Positions 35,561 through 45,623 of a stretch of 64,000 nt of DNA are shown here, piece by piece. The position numbers were made by a program, and so were the translations under genes. The stretch's first letter is position 1. Each line of letters starts with the position of its first letter. The notes under the pieces were generated by a model. That model was not told the origin of the DNA and did not search any database. It saw only the letters and a list, made by a program, of their open reading frames with translations. This stretch comes from Pseudoalteromonas shioyasakiensis (GTDB lineage: Bacteria > Pseudomonadota > Gammaproteobacteria > Enterobacterales > Alteromonadaceae): assembly GCF_001550135.1 (NCBI RefSeq), contig NZ_LRUE01000015.1:372001-436000 (forward strand), given 5' to 3'.

Positions 35561-36844
35561 ATGAATGCTTGGTACCTCATTTGTTTTCTTTCAGCATTAG
35601 CTATTTTTATTGCTTTTGCTAACCAATTCATCCTCAAAATGCAAACCACGATTGCTATAACAACTGGCTCTGTTGTTATTTCTTTACTACTTATTCTTGC
35701 CGTTAAAATGCTTGGCGATACTACCGCCCTCGAAATGACCCAAATTGTTTCTAGTATCAACTTTAATCAGTTGCTATTAAAAGGCATGCTCGGCTTTTTG
35801 CTATTCGCAGGTGCGCTGGAAATCAACTTAGCAGCCCTTCGTAAGCAACGGTGGGAAATTACCGCATTAGTATTATTTTCAACCATTACCTCAACGGTTA
35901 TCGTTGGTTACTTAAGCTATTATTTGTTTGCTTTTGTAGGCTGGCCAGTACCGTTTATTTATTGCTTGTTGTTTGGTGCTTTAATCAGCCCAACTGACCC
36001 GATTGCAGTTTTAGCCATTATTAAACAAATGCGAGCCCCAGAAGGTATTTCTGTGCAAGTTGAAGGTGAGTCTTTGTTTAATGATGGTATTGGTTTGGTG
36101 ATTTTCACAACGATATTTTCAGTGGCCTTTTATGGCACCGAAGCCACCTTTACTGACGTTGCTGAATTGTTCTTAGTTGATGCAATTGGCGGTATCGTGT
36201 TTGGTCTCGTGATTGCGTTAGTCGGGCATTTTTTAATTATTAATAGCCGCGATGTGAACATTCGTTTGCTACTAACCTTGACCATTCCAACAGCCGGCTT
36301 TGCAGCAGCGAATATTTGGGAAATCTCAGGTGCGCTTGCTATGGTCACCAGTGGTATTTTACTTGGCAATATTACTCGTTCAAAAGCAACAGAGCGTACG
36401 GGGCCTGAAGATACTCGCTACGTAAAAGACTTTTGGCATGCCACCGATAGCTTTTTAAATGCCTTGCTGTTTTTGATTATCGGTATGCTAATTGTCACTA
36501 TGCCGATTACTCTTGAAGAAATTGGCTTAGGTTTACTGATGGTACCTGTGGTGTTGCTAGCGAGATTTATAAGTGTAGGTGCGCCATTTGTATTCTTTAA
36601 AAAGTATCGCCAATACGATAAGCACTCGGTGAAAATACTCACTTGGGGTGGCTTACGGGGTGGTTTAGCACTAGCAATGGCAGCTGCTATCCCACGCGAT
36701 CAAGTGATGATTGCAGGCTCAGATCTTCACAACCTAATTGTTATTGTCACCTACGTGGTAGTGATTTTCTCGATTATCGTACAAGGTTTAACAATTTCGC
36801 CGCTGATCCAAAGTAGTATTCAATCAGCAGAAGCGAAAAATTAA
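35561..36844 (+). CDS. Na+/H+ antiporter, CPA1 family
   Basis: A 427-residue inner membrane cation/proton exchanger with about 12 hydrophobic helices. The CPA1 hallmark FGALISPTDPIAVLAIIK is followed by VEGESLFNDGIGLVIF with the ND motif, both needed for ion exchange. GGLRGGLALAMAAAIP is the conserved late helix. It should export Na+ in exchange for H+ and help with salt and pH balance in a marine cell. The gene is monocistronic, with a structured upstream region and a strong terminator downstream. Confidence 0.92.
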   Translation: MNAWYLICFLSALAIFIAFANQFILKMQTTIAITTGSVVISLLLILAVKMLGDTTALEMTQIVSSINFNQLLLKGMLGFLLFAGALEINLAALRKQRWEITALVLFSTITSTVIVGYLSYYLFAFVGWPVPFIYCLLFGALISPTDPIAVLAIIKQMRAPEGISVQVEGESLFNDGIGLVIFTTIFSVAFYGTEATFTDVAELFLVDAIGGIVFGLVIALVGHFLIINSRDVNIRLLLTLTIPTAGFAAANIWEISGALAMVTSGILLGNITRSKATERTGPEDTRYVKDFWHATDSFLNALLFLIIGMLIVTMPITLEEIGLGLLMVPVVLLARFISVGAPFVFFKKYRQYDKHSVKILTWGGLRGGLALAMAAAIPRDQVMIAGSDLHNLIVIVTYVVVIFSIIVQGLTISPLIQSSIQSAEAKN

Positions 36845-36861
36845 GCACTGTTTTTTATTTT

Positions 36862-36887
36862 AAAGGCTCGTTTATCGAGCCTTTTTT
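36862..36887. terminator. Bidirectional terminator
   Basis: AAAGGCTCG (36862-36870) pairs with CGAGCCTTT (36876-36884), with T run downstream. It serves the antiporter gene. The stop codon of the convergent GGDEF gene lies inside its loop. Confidence 0.82.
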
Positions 36888-37837
36888 TGTGCTTTTTCTG
36901 CATACATTCGCGCGTCTGTAACAGACAGCAATTTAGTCAGCGAGCAAGGCTGCTGATCAGAAAAATCAGCAATGCCATAAGAGAAACTAAGCTCAATTTG
37001 ATTATTAAAGCTATTAGGTAAGTGACTGAATGATAATAACAAGCGCTGCATTATAGTGTCGCATTCACTGCTATTTAAATCTGTAAATAAAATTACAAAC
37101 TCATCACCGCTCAAACGAGCAAGTAAATCCGCTTTGCGACAACAGTTCTCTAGTAATCCTGCAAAATCTTTCAGTACTCTATCGCCAGCGGCATGACCAA
37201 ATTTATCGTTAATTGTTTTAAAATTATCTATATCAATAAACACTAATTTTGCTTTTAAGTGCTGGCGAATACATAAATCAAGGTAATGCTCTGCAGTGCC
37301 AATAAAGCCGCGACGATTAGGCAATAAGGTAAGCTCATCGGTAGTGGCTAACTGCATAATTGCAAACTCTCGCTCGACGATTGCAGCAAAGTCTATTAGC
37401 GCTTTAGTTTCTTGTTTGCTAAAACTGCGTGGTTGATGATCGATAAGGCACAAAGTACCAATTCTATTTCCTGATTTAAGTGTAATTGGGCAGCCCGCAT
37501 AAAAACGGATATTCGGATCTCCCATTACCAGTGGGTTATCTTCAAAACGCTTATCGTTTAAGGCATTTTCAACTACTAGCGGGTCTTTGTATAAAATTGC
37601 ATGGGCGCAAAATGAAATATCTCTTGCGGTCTCTGTCACATCTAGCCCCACACATGACTTAAACCACTGTCTATGCTCGTCAATTAAGCTAATAACACAA
37701 ATGGGTACAGAGAAAAATTGTTGGGCAAGGCGAGTTATTCGGTCAAAGGCAGGCTCACTTTGAGAGTCTAAAACATTCAACGAACGAAGCTCTTCAAGTC
37801 TAGCTTGCTCGTTTAATGGTAATAAAGGTCGTTCCAT
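36872..37837 (-). CDS. GAF-GGDEF diguanylate cyclase
   Basis: A 321-residue cytoplasmic signalling protein. I start it at ATG 37837 (MERPLLPLNEQ), where AAGG lies upstream; an upstream reading would add 19 unlikely residues. A GAF domain covers about 25-160 (FFSVPICVISLIDEHRQWF, ISFCAHAI, GNRIGTLCLIDHQPRSF). The GGDEF domain follows, with the active-site loop read as SGDEF at 243-247 and the RxxD inhibitory site RKAD just before it. It should make cyclic di-GMP in response to a ligand or redox signal. The C-terminus overlaps a terminator. Confidence 0.9.
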   Translation of the reverse strand: MERPLLPLNEQARLEELRSLNVLDSQSEPAFDRITRLAQQFFSVPICVISLIDEHRQWFKSCVGLDVTETARDISFCAHAILYKDPLVVENALNDKRFEDNPLVMGDPNIRFYAGCPITLKSGNRIGTLCLIDHQPRSFSKQETKALIDFAAIVEREFAIMQLATTDELTLLPNRRGFIGTAEHYLDLCIRQHLKAKLVFIDIDNFKTINDKFGHAAGDRVLKDFAGLLENCCRKADLLARLSGDEFVILFTDLNSSECDTIMQRLLLSFSHLPNSFNNQIELSFSYGIADFSDQQPCSLTKLLSVTDARMYAEKAQKKAR

Positions 37838-37928
37838 TGAATTGCCTTGTAAGTAACAACACAAGTGTCTCTTAACGTTAGCAGAAAAAAACACTCAGTT
37901 GCATAAAAACAAATTCTTATATGGAGTA

Positions 37929-38162
37929 TTAAGCCCATGTATCTAGGTGTTTATTACCCTCTTCATCTTCTTCTATGGCACTTTTGTTGCCTTTATCATC
38001 TTTTTTCGCAGCTTTTTTGCGGCGTTCTATTTCACGTTTTTGGCGCTTTTCAAGCTCAATTCGCAGCACGTTCGCATCTTTTACGCCCGCAATATGAAAC
38101 GCACCTTTACTTTCCACTTGTAAACGCGTTATTCGACCTAAAAAGGGGATCATGATATCCAT
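37929..38162 (-). CDS. Small charged protein, unknown function
   Basis: A 77-residue protein. The first third has a hydrophobic, beta-like pattern (MIPFLGRITRLQVESKGAFH). The rest is a highly charged helix (RIELEKRQKREIERRKKAAKK) ending in an acidic tail. AGGAGGTAC precedes the ATG, which supports translation. It lies divergent from the histidine operon. It may bind nucleic acid or a partner through the basic helix, but this is a guess. Not recognised. Confidence 0.55.
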   Translation of the reverse strand: MDIMIPFLGRITRLQVESKGAFHIAGVKDANVLRIELEKRQKREIERRKKAAKKDDKGNKSAIEEDEEGNKHLDTWA

Positions 38163-38340
38163 TTGTACCTCCTGCTGTACCTCCTATCTAACCATTATAT
38201 ATCGGCAGTTATAAGATATACTTTAATTTCGAAAAAAAATGCTTGCCAAAGATTAGCAAAGCATGTTTATCTATATACGTAACTTATTTAAACAGATATA
38301 CGCACTGGTTTACAAAAACGAGTGCAATACAGGAAAAATT

Positions 38341-38391
38341 ATGCGCTTCAATCTGACAACTATCCATCATCACCATCATTCACCGGAATAG
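38341..38391 (+). CDS. hisL: Histidine operon leader peptide
   Basis: A 16-codon ORF reading MRFNLTTIHHHHHSPE with five consecutive histidine codons (38365-38379). AGGA lies ten bases before the ATG. It is the sensor of the his attenuator: when charged tRNA-His is scarce, ribosomes stall at the histidine run, and downstream pairing shifts to the antiterminator. It is too short for usual gene calling. The structures below and the operon that follows make the identification secure. Confidence 0.95.
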   Translation: MRFNLTTIHHHHHSPE

Positions 38392-38491
38392 CCTGTCAGG
38401 TTTTTCGCTGAGAGGTTATTCCTAAAAGGAACCTCTGGCGAGTAATCAACCAAATTATTTATTTTCGCCCTGAGGTTCCCTCGGGGTTTTT
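38385..38491 (+). terminator. Histidine operon attenuator with alternative hairpins
   Basis: Segments: B GGAATAGCC (38385-38393), C GGTTATTCC (38414-38422), D GGAACCTC (38428-38435), E GAGGTTCC (38472-38479). B pairs with C (one G-T) and D with E (eight pairs), giving the antiterminated form. Alternatively AGAGGTT (38411-38417) pairs with AACCTCT (38430-38436), freeing the terminator CCCTGAGG (38468-38475) with CCTCGGGG (38479-38486) and its T run. B overlaps the leader stop codon. Confidence 0.9.
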
Positions 38492-38518
38492 AGTTTTTGA
38501 ATTAAAGGAAAATGAATA

Positions 38519-39418
38519 ATGAGCAATACCAACCGTTTACGAATCGCCATCCAAAAAGGCGGCCGCTTATCAAAAGACTGCCAAGATTTACTAAAGCAAC
38601 TTGGTGTTAAATTAAATCTTCGTGAACAACGTTTAATCGCACACTCTACCAACATGCCAATTGACGTACTACGCGTGCGAGATGACGATATTCCGGGCCT
38701 AGTAATGGACGGTGTGTGTGACCTAGGTATCGTTGGTGAAAACGTACTTGTTGAAGTTCAAGCCGAACGCGAACGCCAAGGCGTGGCATTCGAAGTAAAC
38801 AAACTTTCTAAACTTGATTTTGGTTACTGCCGCCTAGCACTTGCATGGCCACAAGAACTTGGTCCACAAGATAAAAGCTGGTTTGAAGGTAAACGCATTG
38901 CCACTACCTACCCAGAAATCTTAAGCCAATACCTAAAACGTGAAGGCATTAATGCAAGCACCGTCATGTTAACAGGCTCTGTTGAAGTCGCACCGCGTGC
39001 TGGTTTAGCTGATGCAATCTGTGACCTAGTGTCTACCGGTGCAACCTTAGAAGCTAATGGCTTAATGCAAGGCGACACCATCTTAGAATCAAATGCATGT
39101 TTAATTCAAAACAAAGACCTTACTGATCAAAGCAAACTTGATTTAATCAACACGTTAATGCCGCGTTTACGTGGTGTGCGCCAAGCAAAAGAAAGTAAAT
39201 ACATCATGCTACACGCACCAAAAGCAAAGCTTGATGAAGTATGCGACTTACTACCAGGCACAGGCCAACCGACTTTACTATCGCTTGCTGGTAGCGACGA
39301 TTATGTAGCACTACACATGGTTAGCAGCGAAACCCTTTTCTGGGAAACAATGGAACAGTTAAAAGCACTGGGTGCCAACTCAATTCTTGTTATGCCAATT
39401 GAAAAAATGATGGAGTAA
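38519..39418 (+). CDS. hisG: ATP phosphoribosyltransferase, long form
   Basis: A 299-residue enzyme joining ATP and PRPP, the first and feedback-controlled step of histidine synthesis. The long form has its own C-terminal regulatory ACT-like domain (about 225-299, [17 protein letters not shown]). The catalytic part contains [34 protein letters not shown] and [22 protein letters not shown] with the PRPP loop. The length equals E. coli HisG (299). It is the first structural gene after the attenuator, with AAAGGA upstream. Confidence 0.97.
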   Translation: MSNTNRLRIAIQKGGRLSKDCQDLLKQLGVKLNLREQRLIAHSTNMPIDVLRVRDDDIPGLVMDGVCDLGIVGENVLVEVQAERERQGVAFEVNKLSKLDFGYCRLALAWPQELGPQDKSWFEGKRIATTYPEILSQYLKREGINASTVMLTGSVEVAPRAGLADAICDLVSTGATLEANGLMQGDTILESNACLIQNKDLTDQSKLDLINTLMPRLRGVRQAKESKYIMLHAPKAKLDEVCDLLPGTGQPTLLSLAGSDDYVALHMVSSETLFWETMEQLKALGANSILVMPIEKMME

Positions 39419-39424
39419 TTATCC

Positions 39425-40726
39425 ATGTTTCGCTGGAATGAGGAAAATCAACAAGCACAGCAGGCGGTTCTTACCCGCCCTGCTGTTACTGCAAGTAAAG
39501 AGGTTGAAGCAATTTGTATCGACATCTTAAATGCAGTTAAAACTGAGGGTGACGCAGCGTTATTAAAAATGGCAAAAGAGTTTGATAAGCGCGAAACACC
39601 TCGCTTATTAGTGCCAATTGAAGAAATTAATCAAGCTGAGCAGTTATTATCAAACGAGTTAAAAGCCGCCATCGAAACGGCCTATGCCAATGTAAAACGT
39701 TTTCACCAAGCACAATTACCAAAAGACATTAAGTTAACAACGCAACCTGGCGTATTGTGTGAACTTAAATATCAAGCCATTGAAGCGGTAGGCATTTACG
39801 TGCCAGGTGGCAGTGCGCCACTGCCATCGTCAGTGATTATGCAAGGGGTACTTGCACAGTTAAGTGGTGCACAAACCGTTGTGCTTACTACACCTGTAAA
39901 AGCCGATGAAACTATCAACCCAGCCATTTTATATGCGGCAAAACTATGTGGTATTAAAACCATTGTAGAAAGTGGCGGCGCCGGAGCGATTGCAGCAATG
40001 GCATACGGTACAGAATCAGTGCCTAAGGTGAACAAGATTTTTGGCCCGGGAAATAGCTTTGTCACCATGGCAAAACAACTTGTTGCGCAAACTATTCCGG
40101 GCATGGCGATTGATATGCCAGCGGGCCCTTCTGAAGTGCTAGTGATTGCTGATGAGCGTGCAAACCCAGAGTTTATTGCGGCAGATTTATTATCGCAAGC
40201 AGAGCACGGTGCGGATTCACAGGTTATTTTACTGTGTAACAGCGAACGCATTATTGAAAAAACACAGCAAGCATTAACAGAGCAGCTAGCAAAGTTGAGT
40301 CGTAAAGACACTGCCGAGCAAGCCCTTGCTAACTCAAGCTTGATATTAGTCGACTCGGTTGAGCAAGCCTTTGCAGTGTCTGCTGAATATGGCCCTGAGC
40401 ACCTTATTCTTCAGCTTGCTGATGCGCAGCCTTATTTAAGCTTAGTGAAAAATGCCGGCTCAGTATTTGTAGGTGATTACACTCCGGAGTCTGCCGGAGA
40501 CTATGCATCGGGTACGAACCACGTACTACCAACGTATGGTTACAGTGCGACCTATTCGAGCTTAAACTTACTGGACTTCTTTAGAACTTACACAGTGCAA
40601 ACCATCAGTAAAAATGGCTTACGTGAATTATCTAAAGCAATTTTACCTTTAGCTGCAGCAGAGGGGCTTGATGCTCACGCTAATGCTGTTTCAATTCGTC
40701 TTGAGGCTATGAACAATGAGCGATAA
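39425..40726 (+). CDS. hisD: Histidinol dehydrogenase
   Basis: A 433-residue zinc enzyme that oxidises L-histidinol to histidine in two NAD+-dependent steps, the end of the pathway. Recognisable parts are YVPGGSAPLPSSVIM, KIFGPGNSFVTMAKQLV, DMPAGPSEVLVIAD, LLSQAEHGADSQ (metal-binding Gln and His) and EHLIL with the later AGDYASGTNHVLPT. It lies six bases after hisG and overlaps hisC by 11 bases. Confidence 0.97.
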   Translation: MFRWNEENQQAQQAVLTRPAVTASKEVEAICIDILNAVKTEGDAALLKMAKEFDKRETPRLLVPIEEINQAEQLLSNELKAAIETAYANVKRFHQAQLPKDIKLTTQPGVLCELKYQAIEAVGIYVPGGSAPLPSSVIMQGVLAQLSGAQTVVLTTPVKADETINPAILYAAKLCGIKTIVESGGAGAIAAMAYGTESVPKVNKIFGPGNSFVTMAKQLVAQTIPGMAIDMPAGPSEVLVIADERANPEFIAADLLSQAEHGADSQVILLCNSERIIEKTQQALTEQLAKLSRKDTAEQALANSSLILVDSVEQAFAVSAEYGPEHLILQLADAQPYLSLVKNAGSVFVGDYTPESAGDYASGTNHVLPTYGYSATYSSLNLLDFFRTYTVQTISKNGLRELSKAILPLAAAEGLDAHANAVSIRLEAMNNER

Positions 40727-41813
40727 TTCAAAAATAACAACGCTGTTGCCAGATAACATTGCAGCGCTTACAGCCTACAGTTCGGCGAAAAGTGAAAAGC
40801 TGACAGGCACAACCTGGTTAAATGCCAATGAAAGCCCTTATTCTCGTACGCCAAAAATCAATTTAGCTGATTTAAATCGCTACCCAGATCCGCAGCCTCA
40901 GCAAGTGATCAATCGTTACGCTTGCTATGCTAATTTAGAGCCAGAGCAAGTACTGATGACTCGTGGCGCTGATGAAGGTATTGAGCTATTAGTACGTACT
41001 TTTTGTAGCCCAGCTAAAGAAAGCATCGCACTCTTTTTGCCAACTTACGGCATGTACAAAGTCACTGCTGATACCCACAACATTGCGATTAACGGTTTAA
41101 CTCAAGAGCTGTTATTAAAAGGCACGGTTGATGAAATTGTCACTGCAGTTGCTGATTCAAAGCTGGTGTTTATTTGTAACCCAAATAACCCTACCGGCAG
41201 CATGACAAGCTTAGACAAAATCAGAAAAATCACCCAACAACTTGCGGGTAAAGCGATTGTAGTGGTTGATGAAGCTTATATAGAATTTTGCCCAGAACAA
41301 ACAGCGGCAAGCCTAATCAACGAGTTTAGTAACCTTGTGGTACTAAGAACCTTATCAAAAGCATTTGCACTTGCAGGTTTAAGAACAGGCTTCACGCTAG
41401 CCAACAGCGAGCTGCTTGCACCTATTCGTAAAGTGATTGCGCCTTACCCTGTATCAACGGTGGTGGCGAGCATTGCAGCAGATGCATTAAGTAGTGACAA
41501 CATCGCTTCAATGCGCCGTCAGGTGACTATTCTAAATAGCTTAAAAGGCAAACTGAAAAGCTGGCTTGAGCAATCACCTGCCGTTATCAAAGTACTGAGC
41601 GGTGAAGGTAACTTCGTCACCTTAAAACTAAAAGACAAACAATCATTTAATATCGCACTTGAGCAAGGACTCGTGATGCGTGCCTTCACCTTATATGGTG
41701 AAAATGATTGGTTACGAATTTCTATCGGTAACGAGCAAGAACTAGAACAAGTAAAAATTTGGTTAGATGGTTTATCACTGACCAGCAAAACAGTAGAACA
41801 GGAATTATCATGA
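40716..41813 (+). CDS. hisC: Histidinol-phosphate aminotransferase
   Basis: A 365-residue PLP enzyme that converts imidazole acetol phosphate and glutamate to histidinol phosphate. The fold-type I signatures are [21 protein letters not shown] (cofactor Asp) and [16 protein letters not shown] with the Schiff-base lysine. It starts within the last codons of hisD and its stop overlaps the start of hisB in an ATGA, which points to translational coupling. Confidence 0.97.
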   Translation: MSDNSKITTLLPDNIAALTAYSSAKSEKLTGTTWLNANESPYSRTPKINLADLNRYPDPQPQQVINRYACYANLEPEQVLMTRGADEGIELLVRTFCSPAKESIALFLPTYGMYKVTADTHNIAINGLTQELLLKGTVDEIVTAVADSKLVFICNPNNPTGSMTSLDKIRKITQQLAGKAIVVVDEAYIEFCPEQTAASLINEFSNLVVLRTLSKAFALAGLRTGFTLANSELLAPIRKVIAPYPVSTVVASIAADALSSDNIASMRRQVTILNSLKGKLKSWLEQSPAVIKVLSGEGNFVTLKLKDKQSFNIALEQGLVMRAFTLYGENDWLRISIGNEQELEQVKIWLDGLSLTSKTVEQELS

Positions 41814-42871
41814 GCAACCCGTATTTATTTATTGACCGCGATGGCACGATTATCGAAGAGCCTATCACCGACAAACAGGTTGATAGCCTAGAAAAATTAG
41901 TGTTCTTGCCGAATGTGATCCCTGCTCTATTACAACTTCAAGCGGCAGGTTACCGCCTTGTGATGGTTTCAAACCAAGATGGTTTAGGCACTGATAGCTT
42001 CCCGACAGCTGATTTTGATATTGCCCAAGACAAGATGATGGATATCTTAAACAGCCAAGGGATTAAATTTGATGAAGTTCTGATCTGCCCTCACTTTGAT
42101 GAGCAAAATTGTGACTGCCGTAAACCAAAAACTGGTTTACTTACTGAGCTGATGCGCTCAGGTAAAGTCGATTTAGCACGCTCATTTGTGATTGGCGACC
42201 GCCAAACAGATATCGGACTTGCTAATAACTTATGCTGCGAAGGTATTTTGTATGATGGCAGTTGGGATGCCATTGTCACTAAGCTGACAACCGCGAACCG
42301 TGAAGGCCGTGTCACTCGCAATACCAAAGAAACGCAAATCGATGTGCAAGTTAATTTAGACCAAACAAAAAATGGCGAAATTAGCACTGGCCTTGGCTTT
42401 TTCGACCACATGCTTGACCAAATTCGTACACACGCCAATATCGGACTTAATATTCAAGCCACTGGCGACTTACACATTGATGAGCACCACCTAGTTGAAG
42501 ATATCGGCATTGCACTTGGCCTTGCCCTTAAACAAGCGCTAGGTACAAAAACGCAAATTGGTCGCTATGGTTTTGCACTCCCTATGGATGAATGTAAAGC
42601 AGAAGCGCAAATTGACTTATCGGGCCGTGCCTCGTTTGTATTAAATGCTGATTTTAGCCGTGAAAAAGTCGGCGACTTAGACGTACAAATGGTTGAGCAC
42701 TTCTTTAAAAGCTTAAGTGATAATGCCGCCATGAGCTTAATTCTGTCGGTTAGCGATGGTAATTGTCACCACCAAGTTGAAGGCCTTTTTAAAGCGTTTG
42801 CAAGAGCACTTCGCGCTGCGATTGCAAAAGATGCTTCGCAACAAACAGCAAGCTCTAAGGGGTGTTTATGA
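41810..42871 (+). CDS. hisB: Bifunctional histidinol-phosphatase / imidazoleglycerol-phosphate dehydratase
   Basis: A 353-residue two-domain enzyme. The N-terminal HAD phosphatase (about 1-165) has the nucleophile motif [10 protein letters not shown], a zinc-binding [14 protein letters not shown] loop and [12 protein letters not shown]. The C-terminal dehydratase has [28 protein letters not shown] and [13 protein letters not shown] with the manganese-binding histidines. I start at ATG 41810, which overlaps the hisC stop; an upstream GTG would extend 17 residues into hisC. Fusion of both activities is usual in enterobacteria and relatives. Confidence 0.97.
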   Translation: MSNPYLFIDRDGTIIEEPITDKQVDSLEKLVFLPNVIPALLQLQAAGYRLVMVSNQDGLGTDSFPTADFDIAQDKMMDILNSQGIKFDEVLICPHFDEQNCDCRKPKTGLLTELMRSGKVDLARSFVIGDRQTDIGLANNLCCEGILYDGSWDAIVTKLTTANREGRVTRNTKETQIDVQVNLDQTKNGEISTGLGFFDHMLDQIRTHANIGLNIQATGDLHIDEHHLVEDIGIALGLALKQALGTKTQIGRYGFALPMDECKAEAQIDLSGRASFVLNADFSREKVGDLDVQMVEHFFKSLSDNAAMSLILSVSDGNCHHQVEGLFKAFARALRAAIAKDASQQTASSKGCL

Positions 42872-43458
42872 TTGCCATAATTAATACCGGTTGCGCCAAC
42901 ATTAACTCTGTTCGTTTTGCCTTTGAACGCTTAGGAAAAACGCCTGAGGTTATCACCTCACCTGAGCAACTAAAAGGCTTTGAACGTGCCATTTTACCCG
43001 GCGTAGGTCATGCTTCTGTTGCCATGAAACGCTTAAAAGACGGTGGTTGGCAACAAGCAATTGATGAATATCAGCGTCCGTTGATGGGCATTTGTTTAGG
43101 CATGCAATTACTTTGCGACAGCACTGAAGAAGGCAATGTTGATTGCCTTGGCAAAATTCCAGGTATTGTTAAGCACTTAGATGTGGGCACATTAACTTCA
43201 CCGCACATGGGCTGGAACGACCTAAGTGTATTAAAAGAGCATGCCCTCACCAAAGGGTTATCAGCGCAAGATCAAGTGTACTTTGTGCATAGCTTTGCTC
43301 ACACAGTGAACGATGCCACCCTAGTTAGCGGTGAATACGGGCAAGCTTTTTCAGCAATTGTTGCCAAAGATAACTACGCAGGCATGCAGTTCCACCCAGA
43401 GCGAAGCGCCAAAGTAGGCACACGACTTTTACAAAACTTTTTAGATTGGCAGCTGTAA
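42868..43458 (+). CDS. hisH: Imidazole glycerol phosphate synthase, glutaminase subunit HisH
   Basis: A 196-residue class I glutamine amidotransferase that feeds ammonia to HisF. The oxyanion strand is [11 protein letters not shown], the nucleophile Cys is in [17 protein letters not shown], and the His-Glu pair is in [10 protein letters not shown]. The start is ATG at 42868, overlapping the hisB stop by four bases and preceded by AAGGGG. An upstream GTG at 42862 would add two residues. Confidence 0.97.
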   Translation: MIAIINTGCANINSVRFAFERLGKTPEVITSPEQLKGFERAILPGVGHASVAMKRLKDGGWQQAIDEYQRPLMGICLGMQLLCDSTEEGNVDCLGKIPGIVKHLDVGTLTSPHMGWNDLSVLKEHALTKGLSAQDQVYFVHSFAHTVNDATLVSGEYGQAFSAIVAKDNYAGMQFHPERSAKVGTRLLQNFLDWQL

Positions 43459-43485
43459 GCGCAGCAAAAAATAAGAGAAATAAAC

Positions 43486-44220
43486 GTGATTATTCCAGCA
43501 CTCGATGTATTACAAAACCAAATTGTGCGCTTATACCAAGGTAAGTATGATACCGCACAATTTTACCCTTACGAACTTGGCCCACGCTTACAAGAGTACG
43601 CAAATAGCGGCGCAGGCAAACTACACTTAGTTGATTTAGAAGGCGCACGCGATCCAAATAAAAAACAGTGGCAGCATATTCAAGCTGCAACCAAAGCGCT
43701 TAATGTTCCTTATCAAGTTGGCGGCGGTATTCGCTCTGAACAAGATGTTGCTGACTGGCTTGAAGCCGGTGCTAATCAAGTCGTGATCGGCTCAATGGCC
43801 GTTGAAAAACGTGAGCAAGTACAGGCCTGGATTGAAAAGTTTGGCAGTGAACACTTTGTTATCGCACTAGATGTTAATAAAACTGACAACGGCTGGGCAC
43901 CAGCAACACATGGTTGGTTAAGTGAATCTGAGTTTGGCTTGTTCGAACTTGTTGATTTTTACGTGGCACTGGGTGTGGTTGATTTTCTGTGTACTGACAT
44001 CAGCAAAGACGGCACCATGACCGGCCCTTCGTTTGCACTTTATGAAGATTTAACTAACCACAACAGTGAGATTAAAGTTCAAGCATCAGGCGGTGTAAGC
44101 TCACTGGATGATATTGCAAAGCTGAAAAAACTGGGTGTTGGCGGTGTTATCTTAGGTAAATCATTACTCGATGGTGCCTTTAATGTTGAGGAGGCGCTAG
44201 CATGTTATCAAAACGCATAA
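43486..44220 (+). CDS. hisA: Phosphoribosylformimino-AICAR-phosphate isomerase
   Basis: A 244-residue TIM-barrel isomerase (ProFAR to PRFAR) in the histidine pathway. It begins with GTG after AAGAGAAATAAAC, giving [19 protein letters not shown] with the catalytic Asp. [31 protein letters not shown] with the second Asp, and [13 protein letters not shown] are the half-barrel signatures. It overlaps hisF by 19 bases. Confidence 0.97.
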   Translation: MIIPALDVLQNQIVRLYQGKYDTAQFYPYELGPRLQEYANSGAGKLHLVDLEGARDPNKKQWQHIQAATKALNVPYQVGGGIRSEQDVADWLEAGANQVVIGSMAVEKREQVQAWIEKFGSEHFVIALDVNKTDNGWAPATHGWLSESEFGLFELVDFYVALGVVDFLCTDISKDGTMTGPSFALYEDLTNHNSEIKVQASGGVSSLDDIAKLKKLGVGGVILGKSLLDGAFNVEEALACYQNA

Positions 44221-44981
44221 TCCCTTGTTTAGATGTAAAAGACGGCCAAGTCGTTAAAGGCGTTAAATTTAAAGGCCATGAAGTGGTTGGTGATATCCTA
44301 ACGCTTGCCAAAGCCTACAGCGATGCCGGTGCAGATGAACTGGTGTTTTATGAAATCAGTGCCAGCGTCGAAAAACGCCTACTTGATGTTAATTGGGTAG
44401 AGAATATTGCACGCCACATTGATATTCCATTTTGTGTAGCGGGCGGCATTAAATCTGTTGCTGATGCAGCACGTGTTTTAGAGCGTGGCGCAGATAAAAT
44501 CAGTATTAACAGCCCTGCAATTGCTCGCCCAGAGCTTATCAAAGAATTACACGATGAGTTTGGTAAACAATGCGTGGTTGTGGGTATTGATAGCTTTTAT
44601 GATGAAAACACTGACGAGTATTTAGTGTATCAGCTGACTGGCGACCCAAATGCATCAAGCCGTACTCGCTACAAAACCGAAGAATGGGTTAAGCGTGTGC
44701 AAGACCTAGGCGCTGGTGAAATCGTGCTCAATTGCATGAACCAAGACGGCGTGCGTAAAGGCTACGACAATGTTCAGCTATCAAAAATGCGTGCACTGTG
44801 CGATATTCCACTAATTGCATCGGGCGGCGCAGGTACGATGCAAGACTTTGTTGATGTGTTTCAACAAAGCCAAGTTGATGGCGCGCTCGCTGCCAGCGTA
44901 TTTCACAAGAACGTCATTGATATTGGCGAACTAAAACAATTTTTAACTGATAATAATGTAGCGGCTAGACTATGCAATTAA
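44202..44981 (+). CDS. hisF: Imidazole glycerol phosphate synthase, cyclase subunit HisF
   Basis: A 259-residue TIM barrel that joins ammonia from HisH to PRFAR, giving IGP and AICAR, thereby linking to purine synthesis. [21 protein letters not shown] holds the catalytic Asp11, and [27 protein letters not shown] and [16 protein letters not shown] (second Asp) are the family signatures. It starts inside hisA and ends inside hisI, so the three are translationally coupled. Confidence 0.97.
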   Translation: MLSKRIIPCLDVKDGQVVKGVKFKGHEVVGDILTLAKAYSDAGADELVFYEISASVEKRLLDVNWVENIARHIDIPFCVAGGIKSVADAARVLERGADKISINSPAIARPELIKELHDEFGKQCVVVGIDSFYDENTDEYLVYQLTGDPNASSRTRYKTEEWVKRVQDLGAGEIVLNCMNQDGVRKGYDNVQLSKMRALCDIPLIASGGAGTMQDFVDVFQQSQVDGALAASVFHKNVIDIGELKQFLTDNNVAARLCN

Positions 44982-45586
44982 CCAAAGACACTCTTTCTCA
45001 AGTCGATTTTGCCAAAAGCGAGTTGATCCCAGCTATCGTGCAAGATGCACGCTCTGGGGTGATTTTAATGCAAGGCTTTATGAATCAAGATGCATTAGCT
45101 GCCACTTTCGACAAACAAAAAGTAACCTTTTACTCGCGCTCTAAAGAGCGTTTATGGACCAAAGGCGAAACATCAGAAAACTACCTTGAAGTAGTCTCAG
45201 TTCACACCGACTGCGATTACGACTCACTATTAGTCCTGGCAAACCCACTTGGGCCAACATGCCACCTTGGTACACAAAGCTGCTTTGGCGATGATGCTAA
45301 ACCTAGCTTGTCGTTTTTAGCTGAGCTTGAACAAGTGATTGTTTCGCGTAAAGACGATGACCCGAGCAAAAGCTACACTGCGTCTTTGTTTGCAAAAGAC
45401 TTAAGCCGTAGTTGCCAAAAAGTGGGTGAAGAAGGTGTTGAAGTTGCCCTTGCAGCCATGAAACATGATAACGATGAATTAACCAATGAATCGGCAGACT
45501 TACTGTATCACTTAACCGTGTTATTACAGCGCCAAGGCCTATCATTGGCTGATGTGGTGAACTGTTTACAAGGCCGCCATAAGTAA
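44972..45586 (+). CDS. hisI: Bifunctional phosphoribosyl-AMP cyclohydrolase / phosphoribosyl-ATP pyrophosphatase
   Basis: A 204-residue fusion (HisIE) catalysing steps two and three of histidine synthesis. The N-terminal cyclohydrolase has [29 protein letters not shown] and [11 protein letters not shown] with zinc-binding Cys and Asp, plus [12 protein letters not shown]. The C-terminal pyrophosphatase (from about 115) has [14 protein letters not shown] and [13 protein letters not shown] with its metal-binding Glu and Asp. It is the last gene of the operon and is followed by a terminator. Confidence 0.97.
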   Translation: MQLTKDTLSQVDFAKSELIPAIVQDARSGVILMQGFMNQDALAATFDKQKVTFYSRSKERLWTKGETSENYLEVVSVHTDCDYDSLLVLANPLGPTCHLGTQSCFGDDAKPSLSFLAELEQVIVSRKDDDPSKSYTASLFAKDLSRSCQKVGEEGVEVALAAMKHDNDELTNESADLLYHLTVLLQRQGLSLADVVNCLQGRHK

Positions 45587-45591
45587 TAAAT

Positions 45592-45623
45592 ATAGAGTGT
45601 GGTATCTAAATACCGCACTCTAT
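45592..45623. terminator. Terminator of the histidine operon
   Basis: ATAGAGTGTGGTAT (45592-45605) pairs with ATACCGCACTCTAT (45610-45623), 14 pairs with one G-T, loop CTAA. It is shared with the 3' end of the convergent LysR gene, whose stop lies in the right arm. Confidence 0.8.

Noticed and set aside
39796..40311. 171-codon antisense ORF inside hisD
   Set aside because: It lies wholly opposite a clear hisD gene, and its residues are the usual Ser/Ala/Cys-rich shadow translation.
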